DNA from: JAGLQA01 sp023135565
Lineage (GTDB): Bacteria; Acidobacteriota; Aminicenantia; UBA2199
Length of the DNA stretch: 43,880 nucleotides
Assembly: GCA_030639305.1 (NCBI GenBank)
Contig: DAOWCY010000036.1
Location: 1-43,880 of the forward strand
Direction: 5' to 3'
Shown here: positions 23,385-31,026 of the stretch, in pieces
Layout: the number at the start of each line of letters is the position of its first letter
How positions within the stretch are numbered: position 1 is the stretch's first letter
Program-made: the position numbers and the translations under genes
Notes under the pieces: model-generated
Told to the model about the DNA's origin: nothing
Database searches by the model: none
What the model saw: only the letters and a program-made list of their open reading frames with translations

Positions 23385-25499
23385 ATGAAAAAAATAATTT
23401 TCGTAATTTTATTGGCATTGGCTGTGTTTTGTGCAATTTTTACGATCCACTTTGCCATCGATTACCGCGACTATAAAAAAACGATTAACGACGAGGCCAG
23501 GTCGAATGTAGTCAACTTGACCAAAGATGCGGTAAAATCCATCGAAGTTATCCTTCGTGAAGCTGAGACCGCCGCCAAAACGATTGCCGACGATTATACC
23601 GCCGGCAAACTCGACCACCAGGGCATGCTCGATGAATTACAAAAAACGCTGCGAAAAAGCCCATACTTTTATGCCGGGACAGTTACTTATAGACCCTATG
23701 GTTTTGCAGCGGATAGGGAATTATATTCCTGCCTTTATGTAAGAGAGGGCGAGTCCCTGAAATATATACAATTAGACGAAGTCTACGATTACACTGAAAC
23801 AAAACATGAGTGGTACTCTAAAGCTATGGAGAAGAAATCCCACTGGAGCGAACCCTATTATGGTAATGCGGTGAAGGTTTCCATGACCACCTACTCGGCT
23901 GTTTTCTATGAAACCGTTCCCGCCCGGAAAACCAAAAAGGCCCTGGGAGTGGTAACTATAGATACCACATTGGAAGAGATAAAACGGATCGTCGAGTCCC
24001 TCGACTTAGGCAGCAGTGGTTTCGGCGCCCTGGTCTCAAAAAAAGGGACATACCTGTATCATCCCGATAGGGAGTTGGTGGCAGAGGGAAAGAATCTGCT
24101 TGAAACGGCGCGGGAAAGAAATGACGAGACCCGGTTTATGTTGAACGAAGCGGTAAAACGGGGCGAAAACGGTATTTTCGATCATGTGAGCACCACCACC
24201 GGCAAAGAATCCTGGCTGGTTTACGAGCCGGTTCCTTTAACCGGTTGGTCTTTGCAGAACACCTTTCTCAAAGACGATATTTACTACGACCGTGATACCC
24301 GGAGAAAGCAATTGATCAAACTCACGCTGGCTGTACTGGCTGTACTTTTATTCTTCGTTTTATCGCTGTCGCTTCTTTTCAAGCAGCGCAATGCGAAAAC
24401 CTGGATCGTTTCAGTTTTTATCTCCCTGCTATTTTTGGTGAGTATAGGTTCCGTCTGGTATTTTGCTTTAACTTTCCACTCCCTTGAACGCAGCGGTGAA
24501 AGCCGCATCAACAGCCGTCCGGGGTTAGCATATTTCAAAAAGTCGTTGAATCGCACCTTTCTCCACACTTCGATAGGAGCGCCGGTTTATCTCCCCACCG
24601 GGATATTTATCGAATCTTTAAATTTTAGCGAAGGTTATTATTTAACTGCTACCGGCTATATCTGGCAAAAGTATTCCGCCGGTATCCATGACGGCCTATC
24701 CCGGGGTTTCGTGATCCCCATGGCCGAAAGCCTGGAAATAAAAGAAACTTTCCGCGATAAACAGGGCGCAGTGGAGTTGATCCGCTGGCGTTTCCAGGCA
24801 AAGTGGCGGCCCCGGTTAAACTACGGGGAATACCCGTTGGAACAGGAAAAAATCGAGATAAAATTGCAGCATAAGTCCATGGGGGAGGAAGTAGTGTTGG
24901 CTCCTGATCTCGATGCTTACTCCATAATCACCCCCGCCGCGCTGCCGGGCTTAGACAAAAAAATGGTGCTGCCGGGTTGGAAAATTAAAAGAACTTTTTT
25001 CGAGATAAGAAAAGAACGCCTGGATACGGATTTCGGCAGCAGCCGGGTTGAAACAGCCGGGCATTTACACAACCTTTACTTTAACATTATCGTGCGCAGG
25101 AATTTTTTGGATTCTTTTATTTCCAACTTAGCCCCTTTGATATTAGTTTCTTTCCTTTTATTCTGCATCCTATTATTATCCAAAAGCGACACGAATATTT
25201 CTAAAAAACTGGAAGCCGGAGCCGGGAAGGTATTGGCTTTTTGCGCCGGGTTGTTTTTCGTAGTGATTTTCGGTCACATCGACATCAGGCAGAAAATCCC
25301 TACCGATGAGATTTTTTACCTGGAGTATTTTTATTTGATTATGTATTTGTCGCTGCTGTGGGTATCGGTTAATTCTATTTTGTTTCACCTAACCCGTATA
25401 AAGATCATCCAGTACAAAGAGAATTTTATTTCCAAAGTGGTGTATTGGCCGGTTTTATTGGGCCTGGTGTCAACAGTAACGGTACTAACTTTCTATTGA
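23385..25499 (+). CDS. dCache sensor fused to a pentameric ligand-gated channel-like module
   Basis: A 704-residue membrane protein. One N-terminal helix is followed by an extracytoplasmic dCache_1 domain (about 35-300; EWYSKAMEKKSHWSEPYYG is typical). Two helices (about 310-332 and 338-360) lead to a beta-rich region that resembles the pLGIC extracellular domain: TGIFIESLNFSEGYY, then YPLEQEKIEIKL in the place of the YPFDxQ...I/L motif. Four C-terminal helices follow, beginning RRNFLDSFISNLAPLILVSF like M1 of pLGICs. Cys-loop cysteines are absent, as in other bacterial pLGICs. It would couple small-molecule binding to ion flow. The Cache assignment is firm; the channel part is based on motif resemblance. 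Ribosome site CGGAGGG. Confidence 0.7.
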   Translation: MKKIIFVILLALAVFCAIFTIHFAIDYRDYKKTINDEARSNVVNLTKDAVKSIEVILREAETAAKTIADDYTAGKLDHQGMLDELQKTLRKSPYFYAGTVTYRPYGFAADRELYSCLYVREGESLKYIQLDEVYDYTETKHEWYSKAMEKKSHWSEPYYGNAVKVSMTTYSAVFYETVPARKTKKALGVVTIDTTLEEIKRIVESLDLGSSGFGALVSKKGTYLYHPDRELVAEGKNLLETARERNDETRFMLNEAVKRGENGIFDHVSTTTGKESWLVYEPVPLTGWSLQNTFLKDDIYYDRDTRRKQLIKLTLAVLAVLLFFVLSLSLLFKQRNAKTWIVSVFISLLFLVSIGSVWYFALTFHSLERSGESRINSRPGLAYFKKSLNRTFLHTSIGAPVYLPTGIFIESLNFSEGYYLTATGYIWQKYSAGIHDGLSRGFVIPMAESLEIKETFRDKQGAVELIRWRFQAKWRPRLNYGEYPLEQEKIEIKLQHKSMGEEVVLAPDLDAYSIITPAALPGLDKKMVLPGWKIKRTFFEIRKERLDTDFGSSRVETAGHLHNLYFNIIVRRNFLDSFISNLAPLILVSFLLFCILLLSKSDTNISKKLEAGAGKVLAFCAGLFFVVIFGHIDIRQKIPTDEIFYLEYFYLIMYLSLLWVSVNSILFHLTRIKIIQYKENFISKVVYWPVLLGLVSTVTVLTFY

Positions 25500-25649
25500 G
25501 CAAAACAGTTTTCAGCGTTCGGTATTCGGCAAACCGGCATTCGCGAAATCTATCGGGCTGGGGGTAGTGCTGCTTTTGCCGTGAAGCGGCTACGGGGGTG
25601 CCCGTGCCACGGGCTTGATTTATTGTTGAAGTTATTCTAAACTTAGTAT

Positions 25650-27917
25650 ATGAAAAAAATAATTACCCCGGCTTTCAAAGGCGTACTTTTCGCTCTCGGC
25701 GCTTCGGTGGGTATCGCCTTAGTCTTTATTTTTTCCCGCCTGGCCCGGCAGACAATGGATACCCGGCTATTTCTTTTCTGGTGGTTCGGTTTTGCTTCTT
25801 GCTGGGCGGTTGTTATTCTGGCAGGCAGAAGAAAAACACTAAGCGTTTATTTCGATAATATTAAAAATCACAAAGGGTTCTTGATCTATTTTGTGCTGTC
25901 TGAAACGGTGGCCGTTTTCTTTTTTTTCTACCTGATTAAGCTGGTTAACCCGGCAATCCTTGCTTTTTTAATCAATTTGAGGCCCTTTTTTGTGGTGCTG
26001 TTCGCTTTTTTCTACCTCAAAGAGAGGCTGAAAACCTTCGAAATGCTGGGTGGTTTGGTATCGATTAGCGGCGTATTATTTATAACTTTCGTCTCTCCGG
26101 ACATCGGTCTTGTGTATTTTGTGATGGCCGCGGTTATGGTGTTGATATTTTCTTTTAATAATGTGCTTGCCAAAAAAAAAATACAGGATGTTTCTCCGCT
26201 GCTAATGACGGTTCTGAGAATTTTCGGCATCTTCTTTTTGTATATGGTGGTGATATTCTCCAGCGGCGGATTCAGGCTGCCCACGTTCCGGGAGAGTATA
26301 TTGTTAACCGCCGGTTCTTTGTCGGGGCCTATCCTGGGGGTATTTACACTCCTGGCTGCTTTAAAATATATAAAAGTAGCCACAGCATCCCTGATAAAAA
26401 ACTCCCAACCTTTTTTAGTGATTCTTTTTTCTGCTTTATTTTTGGGAACTACCGTATCTTTCGAGCAATTTATAGGTGGAACGGTTATTGTAATCGGCAT
26501 CAGTATACTCCTAACTGAAAAGAGGCTGAGTCTTTTTTTTAAGACGTTTCCCCGCACAGTTGGTCTTAATGAATCCCCCTCATTCGAAGAAGAAAACACT
26601 CATCAAAAGTTTTTTGGGGGAATTTTCCACAAATTACGGTGGAAAATTAGGAAAGACGCACCGCGTCATCTTTCATCAGGGGGTGATTTTTCAAAAAAAA
26701 CCCCTGCTCGCCGAAGGCAAGGAAAAAAAGTTCTAATAATTTTTTTGTTAACCGGTTTGAGCAGTCTCCATCTCGTACATGGAGCAGACGAACCGACGCC
26801 TACAATCTTTTCCCCACGGAGTGGGGTCAACAAAAGTTTTTGCGGGGTCAAGGGGCAGTTTCTTCAAAAAGCGCCCCTTGCCGCCGGAGGCAAAGATTTT
26901 TCTCTTTTCCGGGAAGCGCCGCTGCCGGAAGCGGAAGTGCTGTGTAAACCTGCGGCTCTGCTCAAACAAATCGACGCCGTGCTGGGTTATTTCAAAAAAT
27001 ACAGGGAAAAGGATCCCCAGGCAGTTAATGCCGGGTTATTTTCTTTTTTAAACGTCACTTTAGAAGATGTAGAAGAGACCCTGTTGTTTTGCCGGGATAC
27101 TTTAAAAGAGGACTTGCGCACGGGCCGGGAATGCCGTTTACGGGACCCGCATTTTTTGAACGCGCATTTCCGGGTGCTGCGGTGGTATCCATCGCCCCGG
27201 AAATCCCGGCCCAAAGAGCGTATAAGGATCACCAAATACGTAGTTTACACTATCGAAGGCAGGAAAAAAAAAGACAAGGTATTCTGCTGCGCCCTTTATG
27301 CCTTACCCGAAGATGAGCAGGGCATGTCGCTGCAGGAAGCTGAAAAACAAAAAAGCAGCCTGTCGCGGTTCAAGTATACCAAACAGGCGGTGTTGGCCGG
27401 AGCTTATGATAAAGGCGGGGCAACACCGCTGGTCTGGGTGACGGGCCGGGGTTTAGAGGAAGCCTTGATGCAGGGCACCATCTGCGTCAAAGACCGGCGC
27501 GGTAAGAAAAGGTTCTTTAATGTCAACCGCGGCAATGAGATTCCCTATGATGGCAAAATAAGAAACCCGAAAAAGCAAAAACGCTATTGGTATTTCAGTG
27601 CAGTCAGCGAACCCAAAGGTTACGGATTGGATATAGACTCGATGATTCCCATATACGCGGATGCCGCTTTTGCCGGGGATGTATTTAGCTTAGGGTTAGG
27701 CAAGTTGATGGCCATAAAAGGCGACAGGATTCGTTTAGGGCTTTTGGCCGATACCGGCGGGGCCTTTACTCCTAATCTCAACCGGCTCGATTATTTTGCC
27801 GGTGTATTTGACAGCGCCGCAGGATTCTGGAAAAAAGCCGGCACTATCCCGCAATTTGCCGAAGTGTATATTTTGATCAAAACCGATAAGCCTTCGGCGA
27901 CCAGGGGGCGCTTTTGA
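25650..27917 (+). CDS. EamA-family transporter fused to a secreted MltA/3D-like domain
   Basis: Residues 1-290 are a complete ten-helix EamA/DMT permease (MKKIITPAFKGVLFALGASV onward). Around residue 318 a repeat-derived stretch begins, followed by KKVLIIFLLTGLSSLHLVHG-A, which looks like a normal signal peptide without its Met. The rest resembles MltA-type lytic transglycosylases, with a 3D motif LLADTGGAFTP...NRLDYFAGVF. Two copies of the dispersed repeat lie in frame (26604-26720, 26831-26892) and a third, inverted, overlaps the end. The simplest reading is two former genes joined by repeat insertion. Whether one polypeptide is made, or the second part is translated separately, is open. 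EamA substrate unknown. Confidence 0.75.
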   Translation: MKKIITPAFKGVLFALGASVGIALVFIFSRLARQTMDTRLFLFWWFGFASCWAVVILAGRRKTLSVYFDNIKNHKGFLIYFVLSETVAVFFFFYLIKLVNPAILAFLINLRPFFVVLFAFFYLKERLKTFEMLGGLVSISGVLFITFVSPDIGLVYFVMAAVMVLIFSFNNVLAKKKIQDVSPLLMTVLRIFGIFFLYMVVIFSSGGFRLPTFRESILLTAGSLSGPILGVFTLLAALKYIKVATASLIKNSQPFLVILFSALFLGTTVSFEQFIGGTVIVIGISILLTEKRLSLFFKTFPRTVGLNESPSFEEENTHQKFFGGIFHKLRWKIRKDAPRHLSSGGDFSKKTPARRRQGKKVLIIFLLTGLSSLHLVHGADEPTPTIFSPRSGVNKSFCGVKGQFLQKAPLAAGGKDFSLFREAPLPEAEVLCKPAALLKQIDAVLGYFKKYREKDPQAVNAGLFSFLNVTLEDVEETLLFCRDTLKEDLRTGRECRLRDPHFLNAHFRVLRWYPSPRKSRPKERIRITKYVVYTIEGRKKKDKVFCCALYALPEDEQGMSLQEAEKQKSSLSRFKYTKQAVLAGAYDKGGATPLVWVTGRGLEEALMQGTICVKDRRGKKRFFNVNRGNEIPYDGKIRNPKKQKRYWYFSAVSEPKGYGLDIDSMIPIYADAAFAGDVFSLGLGKLMAIKGDRIRLGLLADTGGAFTPNLNRLDYFAGVFDSAAGFWKKAGTIPQFAEVYILIKTDKPSATRGRF
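26604..26720 (+). repeat. Dispersed hairpin repeat at the EamA/MltA-like junction
   Basis: CAAAAGTTTTTTGGGGG, an inserted AATTTTCCACAAATTACGGT / GGAAAATT inverted stretch, then CAGGGG-TGATTTTTCAAAAAAAA-CCCCTG and CGCCGAAGGCAA. Read in frame it links the permease to the former signal peptide. Confidence 0.75.
26831..26892 (+). repeat. Dispersed hairpin repeat inside the MltA-like part
   Basis: CAAAAGTTTTTGCGGGGTCA, stem CAAGGGGC / GCCCCTTG (26849-26856, 26873-26880), then CCGCCGGAGGCAA. It encodes KSFCGVKGQFLQKAPLAAGG, clearly like the sdaA insert. A CCCCACGGAGTGGGG hairpin lies just before it. Confidence 0.8.
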
Positions 27918-27950
27918 AAAACTGCCCCCTGGACCCCCACAAAACTTTTT
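27891..27950 (-). repeat. Dispersed hairpin repeat overlapping the end of the fusion gene
   Basis: In the minus orientation: AAAAAGTTTTGTGGGGG, stem CCAGGGGGC / GCCCCCTGG (27924-27932, 27901-27909), then CGCCGAAGG. The last residues of the fusion protein (PSATRGRF) are encoded by this copy. Confidence 0.75.
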
Positions 27951-28010
27951 ATCAACGAGCATTTGTGCCCATTTTCCAATGCCGGTAAATTGGTACGGAC
28001 GTTTCGCTTA

Positions 28011-28070
28011 ACAAAAGTTTTTGGAGGTGTCGGAACCTTTTTTCAAAAAGGTTCTGACTCGCCGAAGGCA
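28011..28070 (+). repeat. Dispersed hairpin repeat copy upstream of nikR
   Basis: CAAAAGTTTTTGGAGGTGTC, stem GAACC-TTTTTTCAAAAA-GGTTC, then CGCCGAAGGCAA. It is preceded by ACGTTTCGCT, also found before the copy at 7811. The 226-bp gap before nikR holds this copy and a promoter. Confidence 0.75.
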
Positions 28071-28082
28071 AATATTTTTCTT

Positions 28083-28111
28083 TTGACTTTTTTCTATTTA
28101 TCAAATAAAAC
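28083..28111 (+). promoter_or_regulatory. Promoter of nikR
   Basis: TTGACT (28083-28088), 17-nt spacer, TAAAAC (28106-28111), then a 32-nt leader with AAAGGAG. No NikR operator palindrome is seen in it. Confidence 0.55.
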
Positions 28112-28143
28112 ATAAAAAAACGCAGGTAAAGGAGTACAATAAA

Positions 28144-28563
28144 ATGTCTGAAATCACCCGGTTCGGGGTATCTTTAAAATTCACGCTGCTGGAGAAATTC
28201 GACCGTTTGAACGAGCAAACCGGTTATAAGAACCGTTCGGAAGCCATCCGTGATTTGATCAGGGAGAAGTTGATTTCCGAGGAGTGGGCAGCCTCCGGTC
28301 AGGAGACTGTAGGGGTTTTCAGTCTTGTTTACGATCATCACCAGCGGGAACTGAATACAACTCTAAATAACATCCAGCACAGTTATGTAGACATTATTGT
28401 TTCTTCCACGCATATTCATATCGACCACCATAATTGTTTAGAAGTGATTATCTTGAAAGGCAAAAGCAGCCTGATTAAGAAGATCACCGATGAGTTAGCC
28501 AGTACTCGTGGGGTTAAGCACGGCAAGTTGATCATGACCTCTACCGGCACGAATTTGGATTAG
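28144..28563 (+). CDS. nikR: NikR, nickel-responsive transcriptional regulator
   Basis: A 139-residue protein with an N-terminal ribbon-helix-helix (TRFGVSLKFTLLEKFDRLNE) and a C-terminal ACT-like nickel domain. The four high-affinity nickel ligands are all present as His79, His90, His92 and Cys98 (E. coli His76, His87, His89, Cys95, a constant offset of three). It should repress nickel-uptake genes when nickel is plentiful. No nickel transporter or nickel enzyme gene lies in the window, so its regulon is elsewhere. Confidence 0.95.
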   Translation: MSEITRFGVSLKFTLLEKFDRLNEQTGYKNRSEAIRDLIREKLISEEWAASGQETVGVFSLVYDHHQRELNTTLNNIQHSYVDIIVSSTHIHIDHHNCLEVIILKGKSSLIKKITDELASTRGVKHGKLIMTSTGTNLD

Positions 28564-28655
28564 GGGACGGCGTCCCCAGCCTATAAATTGCTTCGCCGCA
28601 AGAGGCAGCGGGTGAACGCTTTTGCTTTTAAATCAACAAAAGTTTTGATCAAACT
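28563..28655 (+). repeat. 5' half of a dispersed composite repeat
   Basis: Starts with GGGGACGGCGTCCCC, then CCTATAAATTGCTTCGC, GCAGCGGGTGAACGCTTTTG and CAAAAGTTTTGATCAAACTT, where it breaks off. It fills the gap between nikR and the convergent AbiEii gene. Confidence 0.7.
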
Positions 28656-28673
28656 TTATTCATCACTCATACT

Positions 28674-29495
28674 TCATAATTCAGCTTTCGCTCCCCCTGT
28701 TTCTTCGAGCAGCAGCAGCAGGTTGTCCGCGCTAAAAACCAGCAGTTCATCCCGGTCTTCGATCAAAAGCTCCACCTCCTTTCGTACCGCTTCCCAATCG
28801 ATGTTTTTCAGCTTCCCAACTAATAAGGATTTCCAGTCTTTTATACTTTCCAGGCTGCCCTGCCAACTGAATTGACGGAGGGCCTTTTCTAAAAAATCGA
28901 TGTTCGGCTCACAGTTTTTATGAGTGGTCAGGTACCAAAAAATATCATAGAAATCCCTTCCTTTGACATAATCGCGAGTCAGAACGGCATTGATCTTCCC
29001 GGCAAATAACGTGGGCAGATCATAACAGGTGAGGCCAAACATAAAATGCCGGTTAAGAATATGTTTTTCGGTTTGCGCTCCTTTGGGCGGATTTGTGTCT
29101 AATTCGATTTTGATGGATAGGTTCTCTTCCTCGCGGCTGCTCATCCCCGCTCCATACAACATACCGGCAAATTTAAACGATACGGAATACAGCACTCTTT
29201 TTTTGACTTTCAAATTTACAAAATAACCGGAATCTTCGAGCTCACCGTGCAGGGCGTCGATAACTTTCTCAAAATCGAGACCCCCGGCGTAAAGCGAAAA
29301 ATCCAGGTCTTCCGAAAATCGTTTAATACCGTGAATAAACCGCAGGCAGGTGCCGCCTAAAAAGGCCGCCTGTTGAAAGAAATTATTTTTAAAAAGTATC
29401 CTCAGGATATAAGCCTGTAAATATTCCCGCATGGTGTTTAGTTTCAGGTTATACCCTTCTTTAGAGGCAAGCAGGGCCAGCAGTTCATCTTTCAT
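28674..29495 (-). CDS. AbiEii/AbiGii-family nucleotidyltransferase toxin
   Basis: A 273-residue nucleotidyltransferase with GGTCLRFIHGIKRFSEDLDF (GGTxxR...SEDLDF), the catalytic signature of AbiEii toxins, a later KIELDTN, and LPTLFAGKINAVLTRDYVKG, a family hallmark. In AbiE systems this protein blocks growth, likely by modifying tRNA, and gives abortive infection. It overlaps the antitoxin gene by 11 nt. Type IV toxin-antitoxin arrangement. Confidence 0.92.
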   Translation of the reverse strand: MKDELLALLASKEGYNLKLNTMREYLQAYILRILFKNNFFQQAAFLGGTCLRFIHGIKRFSEDLDFSLYAGGLDFEKVIDALHGELEDSGYFVNLKVKKRVLYSVSFKFAGMLYGAGMSSREEENLSIKIELDTNPPKGAQTEKHILNRHFMFGLTCYDLPTLFAGKINAVLTRDYVKGRDFYDIFWYLTTHKNCEPNIDFLEKALRQFSWQGSLESIKDWKSLLVGKLKNIDWEAVRKEVELLIEDRDELLVFSADNLLLLLEETGGAKAEL

Positions 29496-30117
29496 TTTTC
29501 GGCTCCCGGAGCATAGTTATCAATAAATCCACTCCCTGTTTAATAAAAGGAATATTCATCCTTTGGGCATAGTCGAGCAATTTCTCGATGTCCAATTGTT
29601 CGCTGTCCTGGAGCCTGAGACCGGCGATGAATTCCCTGCTTACTTTCTTTCGGAGAAAATAAAACAGGTCGATCAGCGCTTTTTCCGGTTCTGCCAGGTA
29701 CCCTTTGCCGCCTTGTCCGCGGATTACCCGGTAACCCCAAAAATAGTCTTTTTTTAGGCACACATATTTAAAACGCCCGGCAGCGGTGATAAATTCCGCT
29801 GGACGCCGTTTGCCGGTGACGGAAGTAAAAGTATAAACCGCATCGGGGATCAGGTGATGCATCTCCAGCGCTTTCTCTAAGCTGATATAAGAAGGGGGTC
29901 TTAAAATTGCCGCGATGTAAGGCTCAAAATTTTTTACCTGCCTGTACTTTTCAGATAGGATATAGAAGCCTCTTTTTAGTTTCAGTACCCGGCCTTGTTT
30001 TAGCCAGCGGGATAGCTGTAGTTCTACTTCACTTTTTTTTTCGTATAAAAGGTGAAGGTACTGTGATTCGATAACCGGCAAATCTTTGACCTGAGCATAA
30101 AAATCGTCCCATTTCAT
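29485..30117 (-). CDS. AbiEi-type antitoxin/transcriptional repressor
   Basis: A 210-residue protein with an N-terminal winged helix (SRWLKQGRVLKLKRGFYILS) and an AbiEi-like C-terminal domain (PEKALIDLFYFLR). It is known in the family to counter AbiEii without direct binding and to repress its own promoter. A perfect inverted repeat overlaps its promoter (30126-30143). The mRNA seems to begin at the ATG. Confidence 0.9.
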   Translation of the reverse strand: MKWDDFYAQVKDLPVIESQYLHLLYEKKSEVELQLSRWLKQGRVLKLKRGFYILSEKYRQVKNFEPYIAAILRPPSYISLEKALEMHHLIPDAVYTFTSVTGKRRPAEFITAAGRFKYVCLKKDYFWGYRVIRGQGGKGYLAEPEKALIDLFYFLRKKVSREFIAGLRLQDSEQLDIEKLLDYAQRMNIPFIKQGVDLLITMLREPKNER

Positions 30118-30123
30118 AGCATT

Positions 30124-30152
30124 ATCTTATCAAAAATGATAAGTAAATGCAA
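30124..30152 (-). promoter_or_regulatory. abiE promoter with an overlapping perfect inverted repeat (leaderless)
   Basis: Minus strand: TTGCAT (30152-30147), 17-nt spacer, TAAGAT (30129-30124), 6 nt to ATG. CTTATCA-AAAA-TGATAAG at 30126-30143 covers most of the -10 and the spacer, and is a likely AbiEi operator. Confidence 0.65.
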
Positions 30153-30189
30153 TAGGTGATGCCAGTCCTCATCATTCAGCAGGGAAGCT

Positions 30190-30290
30190 CTTTTGCTTCT
30201 CAATAAATAAAAGTTTTGTTCAAACTTTTACAAAAGTTTGGCCCCCGGCAGGGACTACCCTCCCCACGTGGTGGGGCCGCCGAAGGCAAA
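30190..30290 (+). repeat. Dispersed hairpin repeat with an inserted mini-hairpin
   Basis: TAAAAGTTTTGTTCAAACTT, stem partner AAAAGTTTGG, CCCCCGGCAGGG, then an inserted CCCCACGTGGTGGGG before CCGCCGAAGGCAA. It occupies most of the 275 bp between abiE and the next promoter. Confidence 0.75.
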
Positions 30291-30345
30291 TTTGACGGGA
30301 AATCTAGGATTTAACCATGGCGGCACCTGGTTTTTCTATTTTTTA

Positions 30346-30374
30346 TTGACAAAAAGAGGAAAACGGTTTATATT
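30346..30374 (+). promoter_or_regulatory. Promoter of the hicB-like gene
   Basis: TTGACA (30346-30351), 17-nt spacer, TATATT (30369-30374). A GGAG ribosome site lies before a 19-codon ORF. Confidence 0.65.
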
Positions 30375-30393
30375 AGAGTTGGAGTAAAAAGAA

Positions 30394-30453
30394 ATGCAGG
30401 CATATGAATTATATCTAAGAGAAGTAATCGAGTATAGCGGGAGGAGCGCATGA
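30394..30453 (+). CDS. 19-residue ORF overlapping the hicB-like start
   Basis: MQAYELYLREVIEYSGRSA, with GGAG 9 nt upstream of its ATG. Its TGA overlaps the ATG of the next gene (ATGA), and its own last codons contain the GGGAGGAG ribosome site of that gene. Probably a coupling leader. Confidence 0.45.
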   Translation: MQAYELYLREVIEYSGRSA

Positions 30454-30632
30454 ATTTGTCTATAAGAGTTGAAATATTTCAAGAAGATGATGTATATGTG
30501 GCGTTATCGCCGGAATTAAATGTCTCCAGTTTTGGAGATACTATTGCTGAAGCCAAAGAATCGATAAAAGAGGCGATCGGGATATTTCTTGAGGGGTGTC
30601 GTGAGATGGGGACTTTAGAAGAGGTTTTTTGA
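30450..30632 (+). CDS. HicB-like antitoxin, partner toxin not found
   Basis: A 60-residue HicB-fold protein (SIRVEIFQEDDVYVALSPEL, then FGDTIAEAKESIKEAI). HicB normally pairs with a small HicA mRNA interferase, usually adjacent. The 88 bp that follow hold no HicA frame (no dsRBD-like GSHxxF). The C-terminus is short and lacks a DNA-binding domain, as in many solitary UPF0150/HicB-like proteins. Confidence 0.7.
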   Translation: MNLSIRVEIFQEDDVYVALSPELNVSSFGDTIAEAKESIKEAIGIFLEGCREMGTLEEVF

Positions 30633-30720
30633 TCTATTAGAAATTGTAAAATAGTTATTAGAACCTTAAAGAATCCACCGGGAAAAAATCACAATTTACG
30701 AAAACCATCAAAGACTTATG

Positions 30721-31026
30721 TCACATGCTTAAATTGGCGGCGCGTCCTGCCGGGGATTCGGTATAGATCAGGTCGAGTTTTACTTTCAGGGCATGGCATA
30801 CTTTCAGGAATGTTGCCATATTGCAATTCATGCCGCTTTCGATTTTAGAAAGTTGTTGTTGGGTAATATGGGCTTTTTGGGCGAGTTCCTGCTGTGAGAT
30901 ACCTAATTTTTTTCTTGCCGCCATTATGCGCATAGATATTTCCAGCAATTCCCGTTCTTCGTCGTATAATTGTTTAAATTCTTTGTCTTTTAGTTTTGTA
31001 TCTAAATGTTTTTTAAATGTTTTCAT
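30721..31026 (-). CDS. HigA-like antitoxin (XRE family)
   Basis: A 101-residue protein with a Cro/C1 helix-turn-helix (RKKLGISQQELAQKAHITQQ, QLSKIESG). It overlaps the toxin gene by 14 nt and follows it, the reversed order typical of HigBA modules. It should neutralise the toxin and repress the operon through the inverted repeat at 31403-31445. Confidence 0.85.
   Translation of the reverse strand: MKTFKKHLDTKLKDKEFKQLYDEERELLEISMRIMAARKKLGISQQELAQKAHITQQQLSKIESGMNCNMATFLKVCHALKVKLDLIYTESPAGRAANLSM

Noticed and set aside
23291..23476. Frame starting GTG 20 nt after the promoter of the Cache gene
   Set aside because: It overlaps the signal-anchor region of the real gene in another frame and has no ribosome site.
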